This document shows, one piece after another, positions 23,701 through 34,745 of a DNA stretch of 64,000 nucleotides. A model generated the notes under the pieces. The model was not told the origin of the DNA and ran no database searches. It was given only the letters and a program-made list of their open reading frames with translations. Origin of the DNA: Platanthera guangdongensis. Its lineage: Eukaryota > Streptophyta > Magnoliopsida > Asparagales > Orchidaceae. The stretch covers positions 18,215,059 to 18,279,058 of the forward strand of contig CM077152.1 of assembly GCA_039583875.1 (NCBI GenBank), read 5' to 3'. Position 1 is the first letter of the stretch. The number at the start of each line of letters is the position of its first letter. Both the position numbers and the translations under genes were made by a program.

Positions 23701-24449
23701 AGTTGGGAGAGACGAACCTCCAATAACGCTACAAGCGCTACACCACCCTGGTTAACCGCCCGCACCAACTGCATGGCCGATATCAGGGAACAGGCCACTC
23801 CACCAAGGCCCTCAAACTTGACTTCTGTTTGCCCTTTACTCCTTAAGGTCACCACCTTAGAAAGGCAGTCAATACTGGCGCGCTGCTCTGCAAGCCAGTC
23901 CATACCCAAAATGACATCGAACTCTACTAATGGTAACACTGCCGCTTCCAGAGCGAAGACAACTCCGTCTAGCTCCCAACAAATGCGCCCTTTAGCCTCG
24001 GTGGTCATAGATGACCCATTGGGCATGCGCACTTTCAGCTCTGCTCCCGACGAGAAAGACTCAATTCCTATTCTCCGGATGAAGCTCTCCGCAAGAAAGG
24101 AGTGCGATGCTCCGGTATCAAACAATACCCTAGCGGGGTATCCGGAAACTAACACGAAGCCTACAACATAGACATTACACAAAAGTCTAAAAGGATGAAG
24201 CACGAAATTTAAACTTAAATTCTCTTCATACCTGTCACCACATCCGTCTGGCGGATCGCTTCTTGCTGTCCAAGGTTGTAGGCCCTTGGTTGCACCGGTT
24301 GGAACCGAGAAGCGCTCGACTCCGCCATCTTTCCTTTCTCTGCAGCACTGGGGCCCGAGCGCACAGACTGCTCCTGCTTTGACTCTTGCCCCGCTCCCCC
24401 TTGCTGACAAGCACGGGCTATGTGCCCAACCTTCCCGCAGTTGTAGCAC
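20775..24449 (-). CDS. pol: Tekay Pol: protease, RT, RNase H, integrase, chromodomain
   Basis: Open for 1,224 codons; the first about 95 overlap gag and an apparent intron, so the true product probably starts by fusion to Gag. Residue numbers are from the first ATG. Protease active site FDTGASHSF (Asp111) and LGMDWL; RT with [22 protein letters not shown] and catalytic FIDD at 442-445; RNase H with [10 protein letters not shown] (Asp591) and FTDHKSL (Asp653). Integrase zinc finger has H806, H813, C843 and C846; the core has MDFVHGLP (Asp876), SDRDGRF (Asp937) and QTERTNRT (Glu973). The C-terminus (about 1165-1215) reads [20 protein letters not shown], a chromodomain typical of plant chromoviruses, which steers integration toward marked chromatin. 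All catalytic residues listed are present. It looks functional. Confidence 0.95.
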   Translation of the reverse strand: MLQLREGWAHSPCLSARGSGARVKAGAVCALGPQCCRERKDGGVERFSVPTGATKGLQPWTARSDPPDGCGDRYEENLSLNFVLHPFRLLCNVYVVGFVLVSGYPARVLFDTGASHSFLAESFIRRIGIESFSSGAELKVRMPNGSSMTTEAKGRICWELDGVVFALEAAVLPLVEFDVILGMDWLAEQRASIDCLSKVVTLRSKGQTEVKFEGLGGVACSLISAMQLVRAVNQGGVALVALLEVRLSQLSIEEVPVVAEFKDVFPDELPGAPPRREIDFSIELVPEARPVSRPPFRMAPKELAELKVQLQELLEQGYIRPSSSPWSAPVLFVKKKDGSMRLCIDYRELNKLTVKNKYPIPRIDDLFDQLVGSMVYSKLDLKSGYYQLRIRDEDIPKTAFGTRYGHFEFTVMPFGLTNAPSVFMDLMNRVFREYLDSFVVVFIDDILVYSKSEVEHETHLRIVLQVLRENELYAKFSKCEFWLEKVAFLGHVISGDGVAVDPAKVEAIRDWPVLRTVAEVRSFLGLAGYYRRFVENFSKIALPLTSLTRKDHKFVWTQECGQAFEALKERLMMAPILSLPQGTDGFQIFSDASGCGLGCVLVQHGKVIAFGSRQLKPHERNYPVHDLELAAVIFALKIWRHYVYGARVEIFTDHKSLKYLLDQKDLNMRQRRWVEFLGDYEVAIQYTPGKANVVADALSRKYSGLGNWIEAHDERLVREWESLGLECVARGESSVARLNWIEVQSDLSDRIREATRLDVEIQPFVLESQTGESSTWEMIDGILRKGGRVCVPQFGNLREELMFEAHFSKYSIHPGSTKMYLDMKKSFWWPGLKRDVALYVSRCQTCALVKAECQKPGGFLKPLPIPEWKFEDIFMDFVHGLPRSQHGNDAIWVIVDRLTKVAHFIPNRKEDSVEKLVELYVRNIVRLHGIPKSIVSDRDGRFTSKDWRLVQKSLGTKLKFSTAFHPQTDGQTERTNRTLEDMLRMCVLDFGKRWEDHLFMVEFAYNNSFQASIKMAPYEALYGRRCRTPMSWAEAGDTKLLGKDAVVDACEMVRTIQERMKVAQDRQAKYFNARHRKLEFAVGDWVYLKVKPFKGVSRIRRLKKLSPRFLGPFEIVERIGEAAYRLALSADLSGLHDVFHVSVLRKALVESSVVIEPASVPIEEDLRTRVLPIAIEDSEIRQLRNKEVKLVKVRWDNCGREEFSWEREQAMLEDYPELFVSGTI
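24161..24231 (-). other. Candidate 71-nt intron joining gag to pol
   Basis: On the minus strand the donor is ACAG/GTATGA (24231) and the acceptor TTGTAG/GC (24161). The segment is about 70% A+T while the flanks are GC-rich, and it is near the minimum size of plant introns. It contains the gag stop (24215-24217). Removing 71 nt, not a multiple of three, joins the gag frame to the pol frame exactly, so that VVTG is followed by the residues before PARVLFDTG, as in the single-ORF relatives of this clade. Splicing is inferred from sequence only. Confidence 0.6.
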
Positions 24450-25585
24450 GTCGGCGGTCCCCTAGAGTGGGAACCCCCAGGCGTCCAGTTGCTCCTCTCA
24501 CCAGATCTGGAAGTGGAAGGCTTCTTCCTCCACCTACTCCCATCAGACTTTCCATGAGATTGGGAAGGCTTCCCTTCCCCTTGCTTGGGAGTAAAACCCT
24601 TACGGCGTTGGGTTCGCTCCAAATCATTCTCCAAACTCCTGGCGGCTTCAACTAACTCATTAAATCCCGCCCTCTTCATGGAGATGAGGGGCTGCCTCAG
24701 ATTCTCCCTCAAACCTTGGTAGAAGAGGTTATCCCTCTCTATATCATCAGCCATTGTCGTTCCCGCATAACGACCCAAACGGGTGAACTCTTGCACGTAC
24801 TCGTCCACCGTCTTTTCGCGCTGCATTAGATGCAAAAACTGTCTCTGCAGGGCCAACCGAGTTGAAACGGGGATATACCTCTTAAGAAAAGCGTCCCCGA
24901 ACTCTTCCACTGACGGGGTGCGTCCCGGAAACTGGCGGCCGCTATCGCTCACCCACCACAACTTGGCGTCTCCTTCCAACATGAACGCCGCATACTCAGC
25001 TTTCTTTTCCTCTGGCGTCTCTGCCGCCCTTAACAGTTCTTGAATGCGAACCCACCAGTCTTCCGCATCCGTTGGCGTTCCGACACCCTTGAAAGACGGG
25101 GGATGGAAACTCAGGAAATACTTCATGTGTCGGTCTCCATGTCCAACAACTACTCTCTCCGCCAAAGGCTCCACTCGCCTGGCTTCTGTTCCTGGCACGG
25201 CCGTTGCCGTATCTGGTGTGGCAGGGGCTGCCACCTGAGCCGCTGCTGCAGCCTGAGCTGCCACCATCGCTTCTGCAAGCATGCGGCAGAAGTCGGCCGG
25301 GTCTACACCCGTGCCCAAAAGACCTGGAGCAGTAGCACTGCTCGCCGAGAGATCATCCCTTGCTCTTGAAGTGCCCGCCTCGTTGCTTGCACTCTTCAGG
25401 AAGACAAGAAATAAGGGATTAGTCTCCAATCTCAAGACTAAAACATAAGGACACTCATGGTCCCGCGTTACTCTTATATGGATAACTTCTTTACGCACTG
25501 ACCTTGAATCTAACCTGGCTCTGATACCAAATTGCAACACCTCCCCTGTAATAGACGTATAATATGGGTCCGGCCGGGGCCCCAC
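24215..25585 (-). CDS. gag: Tekay Gag
   Basis: Structural protein that packages the element RNA. The capsid-like region is at about residues 155-300 ([67 protein letters not shown]), followed by a basic linker and one CCHC zinc knuckle, [14 protein letters not shown]. The frame is open back into the 5' LTR and across the primer-binding site, so the first ATG (25585) is in the LTR. The first in-frame ATGs beyond the primer-binding site fall at residues 102 and 107. The true start is therefore unresolved: start at residue 102, a non-AUG start or a spliced leader are all possible. The stop TAA at 24215 lies inside the candidate intron. Confidence 0.9.
   Translation of the reverse strand: MGPRPDPYYTSITGEVLQFGIRARLDSRSVRKEVIHIRVTRDHECPYVLVLRLETNPLFLVFLKSASNEAGTSRARDDLSASSATAPGLLGTGVDPADFCRMLAEAMVAAQAAAAAQVAAPATPDTATAVPGTEARRVEPLAERVVVGHGDRHMKYFLSFHPPSFKGVGTPTDAEDWWVRIQELLRAAETPEEKKAEYAAFMLEGDAKLWWVSDSGRQFPGRTPSVEEFGDAFLKRYIPVSTRLALQRQFLHLMQREKTVDEYVQEFTRLGRYAGTTMADDIERDNLFYQGLRENLRQPLISMKRAGFNELVEAARSLENDLERTQRRKGFTPKQGEGKPSQSHGKSDGSRWRKKPSTSRSGERSNWTPGGSHSRGPPTCYNCGKVGHIARACQQGGAGQESKQEQSVRSGPSAAEKGKMAESSASRFQPVQPRAYNLGQQEAIRQTDVVTGMKRI
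25514..25529 (-). promoter_or_regulatory. Tekay primer-binding site
   Basis: On the minus strand TGGTATCAGAGCCAGG, complementary to initiator tRNA-Met. It is three bases (ATT) from the end of the 5' LTR at 25533. Confidence 0.95.
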
Positions 25586-28042
25586 AACATACGAACACCA
25601 CAGCTTTAGTATTAAAAGTTGATATAGCTACCCAAAACTCAAAACACTTGCACAACACAGCGGAAAACCAAGCACAACTAGAAGTTATCCACTAATCCAA
25701 AAGAGTAAACAAATGGCCTTAAGGCCTTACATCAAATGTCCAAAAGGGTAAACAGTACAACCAAACATGAATGTGCTCAGCACTCCTAGTCTACCTCGGC
25801 ATGCAAGCCGGACAAAATAGTCTCAAACATACATCATCAAAAGTAGTGCTACAAAAGAGAAAACACTTCATGGGCTTAGGCCTTTTTGGCCGGCGTGCTA
25901 GCTCCTGCGTGCGATCCTTGCCCTGTAAAAATTATTAGTAACGTGGGTCAGCAAAGGCTGACCTCAAACTGTGTAACAACACATCTCCTCCCGGCCGCCC
26001 CTAACGGACCCCGGGGAACCCTCCAACCTGCAAGTCAGCACTTCATATGCAATATAAATTTCTATAAATAGAAATACATTAAAACAGGCTTGGATGTCTC
26101 AATCAACAAACATGTTCTCTACTGGTTGAGCATATAAAGAAAGGGCCTACTATGCAGCATGAATGCAACACCCGGGCTTCACCCAAGGTACCCTAAACCG
26201 TATGCATCTAGCACAACATCACAACATTTGGGTACTCACATTTCCCCAATTGGCATAAAGCCGCAAACATTGAGGGAGACACAACTCCCTCACACGGCGC
26301 ACAGGCCGCCACATGGAAATCTTGCCAAGGCCCCACCCGCTCGTGGGCTTAGCCCCGGGCTTGCCTGCAAGCTCTGACGTCTCATGTCAGGATTCCAACA
26401 ACCACAGACTGACCGATTCTAAGAAGCCTTGCTGGACCCCACCCGCTCATGGCCTCTTTGCCCGGGCTTGCCCCAAGCTTGGCATTCTCGTCAGTCTCAC
26501 AGAAGGGGACTAGTCTCGCCGGGACACTCTCCACACATGACGCACGTGTCACGGGATAGCCAGCCGACCACGGAGACATAGCCACGCCTTGGCACAACAC
26601 AACCAAGACTAAACACATCGCAATCCCTCTTTGTACCGCAGCGTTCCCGCGCACCAAGGAAAACATCTCCAACTCGTGCGGAGCTAACCTTGTCCACCAA
26701 GGAAACCATCTCCATTCTCATTTGGAGCTAACCTTGTCAAGGAAACCATCTACCACCACGAGGAGCTAACCTTGTCCGGGTTCGACTACATGTACTCTTT
26801 TCAAGCAAACGGGACAATCACCACCACCACACAAACGGCATCTTGCCGCATCGGAAACCTCTACGAATCCCTAAGTTCGTATGCAACATCACCGTGTCGG
26901 ACTAACGGTCGCGACTACGGCTTCACCCACCATGCCTAATCCACTAGCGAAGCGGATCTCTAATGCAAAATATGCCGGGGACGGACTCAATCGACCCGGA
27001 AGTTCCTCTTGAAACTTGGCAAGCCAAAACCCCTCTCATTTGAGAGTTTGGTGCCCAAAAATTAGAGAAAAGAAAACTAGATGATGCTAAAACGTGCATC
27101 CTAAAGACCGAGAGGAGAGATGTCGTTACCTTCCGACTCCTCTTTCTTGCCATGGCAAAATAGCCGGATGGAAATCTTCGCAATGGTCTAAGCTTCACGG
27201 ATCCGGACTCGGCTCGCGATTCGGAGCTCCGACACCCTTCCTACAGCCCAAGAGTTCTTCTTCTTCCTCCTTGCTCTAGGTTTTCTCAAGATCTTAGAAA
27301 GAGAGAACTTGGAAAAAGTGAGGATCTGCAGCCCTAACTTCGGGCTTAAATCCCCAAGAGATGGCCTGAACCGTTAGATCCCAAAACCAGAAAAAGACTG
27401 GCTGCGATTCGCCTGGAAAATAAAAGATCTGGGCCGAACACGGCCTGGCACACGCCCGTGTCCAGGGCCGTGTGCCTCATTCGCCGTCTCAAATCGACGC
27501 GCCTGGAATCAGACACGGGCATCCGACACGCCCGTGTTCAATCCGACACGCCCGTGTCCCCAGTGACACGGCCGTGTGGCCTGCCGTGTAGCTCCAACGA
27601 CACGGCCCCAACACCAACCCCAGAGGTGACACGGCCTGGGACACGCCCGTGTCCCAAGCCGTGTGCCCCAGTCTCGACACACTGTCGAGCACAAAGTGTC
27701 GACACTTGGGCCGAGTGTCGACACGGCCTCGACACGCCCTGCGACACGCCCGTGTCGCAGGCCGTGTGCCCCACTCTCGACACTCTGTCGAGCACAAAGT
27801 GTCGACACTTGGGCCGAGTGTCGACACGGCCTCGACACGCCCTGCGACACGTCCGTGTCGCAGGCCGTGTGCCTCACTCTCGACACTCTGTCGAGCACAA
27901 AGTGTCGACACTTGGGCCGAGTGTCGACACGGCCTCGACACGCCCTGCGACACGCCCGTGTCGCAGGCCGTGTGCCTCATGCCAGAACCCAAAAATTTTC
28001 AGAACAGCAGATTGAACCTCTTGCAAAAACTGGGGTGTTACA
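25533..28042 (-). repeat. Tekay 5' LTR (2,510 bp)
   Basis: Same ends as the 3' LTR. The internal ORF-like stretches match the other LTR at a constant offset of 7,346 up to the U3 array and 7,326 after it, which pins the 20-bp unit difference. Confidence 0.95.
27450..27985 (-). repeat. Palindrome-rich tandem arrays in the Tekay 5' LTR
   Basis: Counterpart of the array at 20126-20660, with one short unit fewer. These arrays lie at the very start of U3 on the minus strand, upstream of where the promoter should be. Confidence 0.85.
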
Positions 28043-28047
28043 CGATC

Positions 28048-28857
28048 GACAACTCTGAAGTAGCTACGTTGGTATGCAACTCCCCCGACCTTGCATGGTC
28101 CAATGCAGCAACTGGATCGCTTAAGTCTACATCTCTGTCAAGGGAGGCTAAGGTTTGGTTGTTATTTATTAATGACAGCATTATGCCGACACGACACTTG
28201 AACAATGTGACATTAGACCGAGCAACTCTAACTTATCATATCTTGAAGGGAAACCGGGTTAACGTGGGGGAAGTGATTAGTACTCATCTGAAAATGAAGA
28301 TCAAGGAGAACAAGGTTAGGCAATTGTGGTTCCCGGTGCTAATCACTGAGTTATGTCGAAGTGTGGGGGTGGTGCAGAGCATGGAGGACTTGGTGACACA
28401 TGTAGGCCGGGAGATAATCGAGCGAGTCGTGAAGATAAACATTAAGGTATGGAATGAGTGTGATGATGGGACCAAAAAGCCTAGAAAGAGGAGCATGGGG
28501 ATCCCTTCCTCTTCGGGCGGCAAACCAGTTGATGTTTTGATACCAGGTGCAGAGGGAGCAACACTAGCCGATATTCTAGGCAATATTGAATACATGAAAG
28601 TCTACAACCGCTGCCAGCACCGCTACTTCAGATCTAGACTGGATTATCTGCAGAAAAGTCTAGATAATTTATCACGGAAAGCAAAACAGCCAATCGAGGA
28701 AGCCCAATTCGAATATCAATGGCAGTTTGATGAGCAGGGGAATCTGGTGGACATGGATGGTAATAGCCTCGACCCGACTGAAATAACTGAAGATAAGGAC
28801 GACGAAGCACAAGATGAAGATAAGGACGACGAAGCACAAGATGATGATGAAGGCTAG
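28048..28857 (+). pseudogene. Athila third ORF, 3' part
   Basis: Continues the frame of 17818-18186 after the nested element. It has the hydrophilic, helix-rich character expected for the C-terminal part of this protein family (SREAKVWLLFINDSIMPTRH, LPV-type segments, then LGNIEYMKVYNRCQHRYF). It ends in an acidic tail in which EDKDDEAQDE is repeated. There is no start of its own; an open frame extending left to 27649 is only LTR sequence. The stop is at 28855-28857. Confidence 0.85.
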
Positions 28858-30525
28858 CATTCACATGCTTATAGCTTACCACTGATCCGATTGCACAAAC
28901 AATCTTTTGCATATTTTGTGCTTAAAAACTATCTTTTGCATATTTTGTGCTTAAAAACTATATTTTGCATATTTTGTGCTGGGTTAATTTTTGGACTGCG
29001 CTATGCTTGATTATATGATATTTTTGTGGACTTCATTGGCATCTGTGAACTACATATGGCTACTTTTATATGCTTGAGTATACGATATCTTTATGGATTT
29101 CATTGATGTCTGTGGTTTACAGACGCTGAATAGTTTATGTAATAAATTCAATCATATCTTTCATATTATTAAAGTACCCTCCATTACTCTTTTCTTTTGT
29201 CCATATTTGTGCATGCTCACCAGCAACAGGGCATCGTTTTGGAGTCGGGATCGGGAGGACTTATACAAGCATGGGCATTGAGGATAGAAAGACAGCAACT
29301 TCCCTGGATGGTCAGCTTAAGAAACTCTAGGGGAGTACTTCCGTTTCAACTATGTTTTCTGAAATTCTCTTATATGAACCAACCTTGTTAGAAGCTAGTA
29401 ACGTTTTAAGTAGGAATTGATTGTGATTTTGGTGATTTAAAATTCTTGCAGTACTTAATAAGTAAGTTATCCTAGAGATCCAATGATAACTAATTGGTAT
29501 GGCTAAACAATCGTAAGAGCTCGGATTTTTAAATTGAAGTTAGTATGATTTTTTTGGTAAAGCGCTCTTAAGCGTTCGTATCATGCACAACTTTCTTTAA
29601 TTCACTTTTACTCCCCGCAATATTTTAAATTGACTTTCAAAAAAATTTGGGAGGGGTGAGAAGAACTGAGTTGATGATGTAAACTTAGATAAGTGTTTAA
29701 GTGGCTACTTCATTCTGATCACTCATGAAACCCTTTGAGCTTGCTCCTTATCATTTTGCTAGACACTAGTGAATCTAAGTTCCCTACATTCCAACTAGTT
29801 GAATCTTAATGCACTATTCAATTATGGGTGTTCGACTCAGCATTTTGATGATAAGATTATAAGTCATAGTGATATGCGGCCTGAGTATGTACGAGCCTAC
29901 TCGGAATGATCCCAACTGTGACCACAAAAAAAAAGAAAAAAAAGGGAAAAGAGAACTAAAAAGAGAAATAAAAAAAAGTAAGGAACAATTTGGTCATAGT
30001 GATATGTGGCCCAGGTATGCACTTACGTACTTAGAATGATCCCAACTATGAACTTTATGTTTATAAATACCTATTGCTTAAGAGTTGAACTCCATAAGAT
30101 GAGGGAGTATTAAGATTATTAACTAGCTAATCTAATCAAGCCAAGGCCAACCTTACTTTCACATGTGCTACTAACGCTTGTCGAAGTCAAATCAAAAACC
30201 TAGCTTATTCTTATCCTTCCAAATTAGCGCGGAGGCTCAATAAGAAAATTTTTGCGTGGGAGTGAATAATTTGAAGAAGGCACACACAACACCGAAATTC
30301 TTAATTTCGCTTTATTTTTCATCAACTAACGGATTTGTGATGTTTGAGCTCTCAATGATTGATAAGCTTATCAGTTGTAGAAATTGGATTTCTTAAGTAT
30401 GCTTTGTTTAATTTCTGTAAGATAAAAAAAATCATCGAGCTCTCACCTTGGTAATTATTCTTTCACCTAATTCACTATTAGGAATTGTCTTTCTAGGGAC
30501 TAGCAAGGGGTAAAGTGTGGGGGTG
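28858..30525 (+). other. Athila 3' non-coding region
   Basis: About 1.67 kb without genes. A 28-bp unit, TTTTGCATATTTTGTGCTTA plus about 8 bp, is repeated three times at about 28903-28980. A 60-bp block with GGTCATAGTGATATGYGGCC is repeated at about 29866-29925 and 29992-30050, separated by a purine-rich AAAG tract (29924-29985). The polypurine tract lies at the end. Confidence 0.8.
30511..30525 (+). promoter_or_regulatory. Athila polypurine tract
   Basis: TAAAGTGTGGGGGTG directly precedes the 3' LTR (TGATAACTTC). Confidence 0.75.
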
Positions 30526-31892
30526 TGATAACTTCTAAAAAGAAGTTATCTATGCGGTTATCCCCAACAACTTATTCAGTTAAAACAAGTAAAATAAGTT
30601 TAAATGACATGAAAATGAAAGTAAACTCTTATTCATTCGAATTGTGGCTAATTTGGTTTTGTTTCGATGTATTTGTATCAGATGCGCCAAAGAAATTTGC
30701 CTAGAACAGGAAATTCGCCAAAACTTCATAGCTTGAAAGAGAGGTTGCAACGTCCACGAAATAATTAGTTGCAACTATCAGGGTTCGGATGGGAAAGGCA
30801 GGCGCAGGCGCAGAGGTTGCAACGTGCAGAAAAACAAGGTTGCAACAACCTGGGGCGAAATTAAAATTCGAAATTTGAATTTTGGGGCTAAACGAAAACA
30901 TGGAAGGGTGCATCTCTTGGGGATTTTTGGGGGGAATTTAGACATCAGTTATGGCAAGTAATAAAAGGGGAGAGAAGGAGATTTGAGGAAGACAGATAGA
31001 GAAATTCGAAGAACAAAAAGGAGAGGGGCGGGATTGGTCTAAGGCTGGAGATCGGGAGGAAGAAGAAGCCGCACAGCAATCCAGATCCGTGCAAGGGGAA
31101 GCAACTACATCCTTTGTAGGGGCATTCGTAGAGATCAATTGGTTGGCTTGTTCTAACTTTTATTTGTCATGTTTGTTGAATTCTCTCTCCGATTTCTCAA
31201 ACCTTTGACTATGATGAACTAATTCGCTTGCGAGTCTTATATGTTGTGAACTATTCGACGTTTGCTTTGATATTTACATGAACAATTGAGTTAAATTTGG
31301 TTTGTATCTTAAATTTCATTCTCTTCTTCAGTGATGACGTTAAGAAATTACCATCTAGTGCTTCATACTGCGTTCTATATGCGAAAGCTGCGTTCGTAAG
31401 TCTCGAGAATTTAATTTGGCTACATATGATTTAGCGTATCGCTATCATTCTAGTTGTGGAGTTAAGATCCATATTTTTATACGTATGTTTACTTGTGTAG
31501 CCTTGATCTAAGGCTACTCACTAAATATGCATAGTGCGATGATGAAATCGAGAGATGCTCACCGCGAGTTTAGGATTTCCACAAGTTAAAAACTGAGTTG
31601 AATTCAATTGTATTTCTCATCACAAAAAGGCAAACTAAGATTAGGGATCAATATATGAGACTCGTTCTTCTCATCATTATATTCTCATCTTACTTTAGTT
31701 TTGTTATTTAGTTTACCTACTCTCAAAACCTTGTGATTTTGCTTGACTTATAAGAAAAGATCATTACTAGTACTCATAAGCTGAGAAAAAATATTGTCTC
31801 TGTGGGTTCGACACTCTACTTCCATTTTGTAACTTGACACGACACGTACACTTGCGTAGCACTTATATATTCACACAGCAAAGCGTGCATCA
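30526..31892 (+). repeat. Athila 3' LTR
   Basis: Matches the 5' LTR at a constant offset of 20,194 with no indel. The differences I see are all transitions, e.g. at 30945, 30953, 31041 and 31072. Confidence 0.95.
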
Positions 31893-33480
31893 GCCGTCAC
31901 GCCAAGCGGTCGCCCGCAAGCGGCCGCGAGGCTTGCGCCCGGCCTTCAGGCTGCCCACAAACGACCGGCCACCGGGCCAACTGCCGCCTGCCGCCGCCCC
32001 TTGCGGCCAGCCTCCCGCCGGACGGAGGCCGGTCGTCGCCGTGCCAAGCGGCCACCCGCCGGCGGCCGCGTTTCCCGTGTACGGCATCCCTACCGGTCGT
32101 CGTTGCGCCAAGCGGCCGCCCACACGCAGCCGCATGGCTCGCGACCAGCTTCCCGTCCGACCTCCATTCCTACCTTCCCTATGACCTCGCCGGCCTCGCC
32201 TCCCCTCGCAGGAGGGGCGGTTATTTTTCCGGTCAACCCAAAACCGCCCACTACCTCCATTAATCGTCCGGGGGTGATCCTGTCATTTCTATAATATTGG
32301 AGATATGTTTGCTATAAACAGAGCGTTCTTATTCGCACGTCCAGTAATTATAGGGGAAAATTATCAGATTGTCCCCTCCTGGAATTTATAAATACATTGA
32401 TTCCCTCCTTCATTTGGATCTTCTTCTCCACCCGAAAAATCCTCCTACGAATATTCTCTCTCCTTCCTCCTCCTTTTCATCACCTTCTCCTCCTTCGGAG
32501 ATCTTCAAGCGCTCCTTGAAGATCACTTTCGTCTTCATCTCCCCTCCCCCCGAGGAAATTCTCCTACGGATTTTCTCTCCTCTTCTCCTACGAATTTTCT
32601 CTTTCCTCTACCTCTCCTCCTTGCGCGCTACCGTGCACACCTCTTCCTCGCGCGCGCCTTGTCCTCGAGTGCTCCCGCGCGGGCCTCCTCCTCTCGCGCT
32701 CCCGTGCGGTCCTCCTCCGTGCGCTCTCCCACGCGCGCCTTCTCCTAATGCGCTTCCTTGCCCCACCTCCTCGCAGGCTCCCGTGTACGGAAACTACTTA
32801 CACGCCATCCCGCACGATACTTCCCAACGCGATTCGACAAGCATCTCGCACGATCTCTTCTAAGCAAGCTCCTTGCGTGCTCTCATCTAGCAAGCACTCG
32901 TGCACTCTCCTCTATCTAGCGCACTGCGCGCTCTCCTACAACAAGCACCCCACGCGCTCTCCTCTAGCGAGTGCTCTGCACGCTCTTCTCGAGCCAGCGT
33001 CCCACATGCTCTCCGCCGACAAGCGCCCCGTGCGCTCAAGAACAAACTTTCCAACCATCGAAAAGGCAACCGCACCAGGCCTCTCCCAATGACAATCAGA
33101 GAAAAATTGCAGAGGATAAGACGCACAGAGTGCGCCACCTGAGCTTCCAAGTCCCAAACATCAGAACGAGTGCAACAAGCCGCTCCCGCCTACAAGAACT
33201 GTAAGAGAATTCCATAATACAACTAGCACATTGCTTCCCGCAACACACACAAAAATAATTAGCTCTGTGTACGGTGGTTTGTCACCCTCCGAGCTCTTAT
33301 TCTCTTCCCAGTAAGTGTAACGAGAGGCGACCCGTTGCCCTTGAGTTCTTGAAAAAGCCCTGTAACGACGCTTAGATTTAGTGGAGGTTTAGTCGACACA
33401 GATCCGGTCACGTGATTTTTTACCCAGTTGACGAGTTTTCCACGTCAAAAAAATTACCTTATCAATTTTTATTTTTTGCG
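31893..33480 (+). repeat. Copia-type LTR-like block B, right part
   Basis: GC-rich to about 32215, then a TATA-like ATTTATAAATAC (about 32385), and a 3' part with TTTCCACGTCAAAAAAATTA (about 33428) and GCGCGCTCG, as in blocks A and C. The first five bases are the Athila TSD, so the left end lies on the other side, near 10260-10331. Between 32380 and 33060 it is rich in GCGCTCTCC-type words. The open frames here have no domain. Confidence 0.45.
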
Positions 33481-33757
33481 ACTGTTTGCGCGCTCGATCG
33501 CTCCCAGACTAAGATGGTGAAATTTGGTCTTGTCTACTTGGAGGGTTGTGTTTGGCCGCAACAACTTTGTTTTCATTTCTTCTAAATTTGTCTTGCCGCA
33601 AAACAGACCTGTCGAGGTCCGTTTTGCCCGGTTTTGAGAATAGACGGTTCTTTGCTTTGTACCTTCTTCCCTGGCGGGCGAGCTCTCTTCCATCGAAAAC
33701 AAGCTTTCGGTTCTTGACGACAAATCTCCGGTGGCTCTGGATTCGGAGTCAAGAACT
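33481..33757 (+). other. Leader-like flank of block B, target of E1
   Basis: No gene. It may be the untranslated leader of the element that owned block B. The last five bases, GAACT (33753-33757), are the E1 TSD. Confidence 0.35.
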
Positions 33758-34592
33758 TGTTGATTTGGTTCGGATCCGGTTCAGCCCGAATCCGGATTTG
33801 GAATTTATTTCCTTTTCCTTGATGCATGCAGAGGGGGCTAAATCAAAGGAAAAAAAGAGGAAATTATCTTTTTCCTTTTTGATGTTTTCCCTAAGTTGCT
33901 AAATAAAAGGATGAGAGAATTGTTTTCTTTTTTGGGGTGAACCTGTACGCATGAATATAAGCCACCATTCGTGAGATATGTGGAGTAGCACCAACGTGGA
34001 AACGGAAAGCCGCCTGAAGGTTTGGAGGAGCTTCATGTGAGAGAAGACCGCCGCCTCTCTCTCTCCTTTCTCTCTCTCTCGCTCGTGCATTTGGAGAGGC
34101 CGCCGGCCTTGGGTGTTGTCGCCGGTCTTGGAGGACGTAGCCGCCGGCGTTAGGAGAGGGAGTTGCCGTCGGGCTTGTTAGAGTTTGTCGCCGGCGTTGC
34201 AGTGGACGTTCTTTGGAGTGGAGAGGCGTGGTGTCGACGGTGTGCGTGTGTGCAGTTAGCCTCAACGGAGGTTTCTCTCTGGTGGTGGCGTTGTTCTCCG
34301 GTGGCGGCGTTGTTCTCCGGTGGTGGTGCGGTTGAACGTGGGACTTTGACGTTGAAGGTTCGGTGAACCTTGTGCGTCCGCAAGACAGATTGCAGTCCAG
34401 ATCTCAGATTCTCGCCGCGGATCGTTCGTGTCCGGTGCATCCACGGCGTACTCGCCGGACGGTCAATTTTCTCCTGTTTTTTCTTGTATTTGAATTTATA
34501 ATTTTATTTTATAAATTCAGTGATCGTTTTCTGTGTTCTTGTTACCTGCATTATTTTATAGCTTATGCCTGCGTGTACCAGATTTTACAACA
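33758..34592 (+). repeat. E1 5' LTR
   Basis: Begins TGTTGATTTGGTTCGG and ends TTTTACAACA. A TATA-like GAATATAAGCC is at about 33953-33963, and a (CT)n tract at about 34053-34081. Confidence 0.95.
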
Positions 34593-34594
34593 AG

Positions 34595-34610
34595 TGGTAT
34601 CAGAGCCAGG
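34595..34610 (+). promoter_or_regulatory. E1 primer-binding site
   Basis: TGGTATCAGAGCCAGG, two bases after the 5' LTR; initiator tRNA-Met complement. Confidence 0.95.
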
Positions 34611-34745
34611 TTCCGTGTAGGTGACTGATTGGACGTTCCGGTTTTGGGTTTGGGTCAACGGTAGGTGACAACATCGGTCCGCTCCCTATCTTCCCAGATC
34701 TGATCTGTGAATTAATCAGATCATCTAGAGGTACTGCAGGCAGCT

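Larger units (their letters stand above)
18187..28042 (-). mobile_element. Complete Tekay-type chromovirus (Gypsy), nested in Athila
   Basis: 9,856 bp on the minus strand. The LTRs are at 25533-28042 (5') and 18187-20717 (3'), with TSD CGATC at 18182-18186 and 28043-28047. The primer-binding site is at 25514-25529 and the polypurine tract at about 20718-20733. Gag (25585-24215) and pol (24449-20775) are both open and pol ends in a chromodomain. The LTRs differ by about seven substitutions, one A-run base and one 20-bp repeat unit by eye, so insertion is recent. Long LTRs and the C-terminal chromodomain favour the Tekay/Del clade. Confidence 0.95.
10332..31892 (+). mobile_element. Athila-type Gypsy retrotransposon, split by a nested chromovirus
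   Basis: The LTRs at 10332-11698 and 30526-31892 are both 1,367 bp, run TG...CA and differ by about seven transitions by eye. The TSD GCCGT is at 10327-10331 and 31893-31897. The order is LTR, primer-binding site TGGCGCCGTTGCCGGGGA, gag-PR, RT-RNase H-INT, a third ORF, a long 3' non-coding part, a polypurine tract and LTR. Removing the nested 9.86-kb element leaves about 11.7 kb, typical of Athila. Coding is broken by one stop and two frameshifts, so this copy is defective. Confidence 0.95.

Noticed and set aside
18187..28042. Minus-strand pol as a host gene with chromodomain
   Set aside because: LTRs, TSD, primer-binding site and full retroelement domain order show it is a transposon.
27649..28857. 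A 402-codon gene starting at 27649
   Set aside because: The first 130 codons are Tekay LTR sequence; only 28048-28857 is the Athila third ORF.
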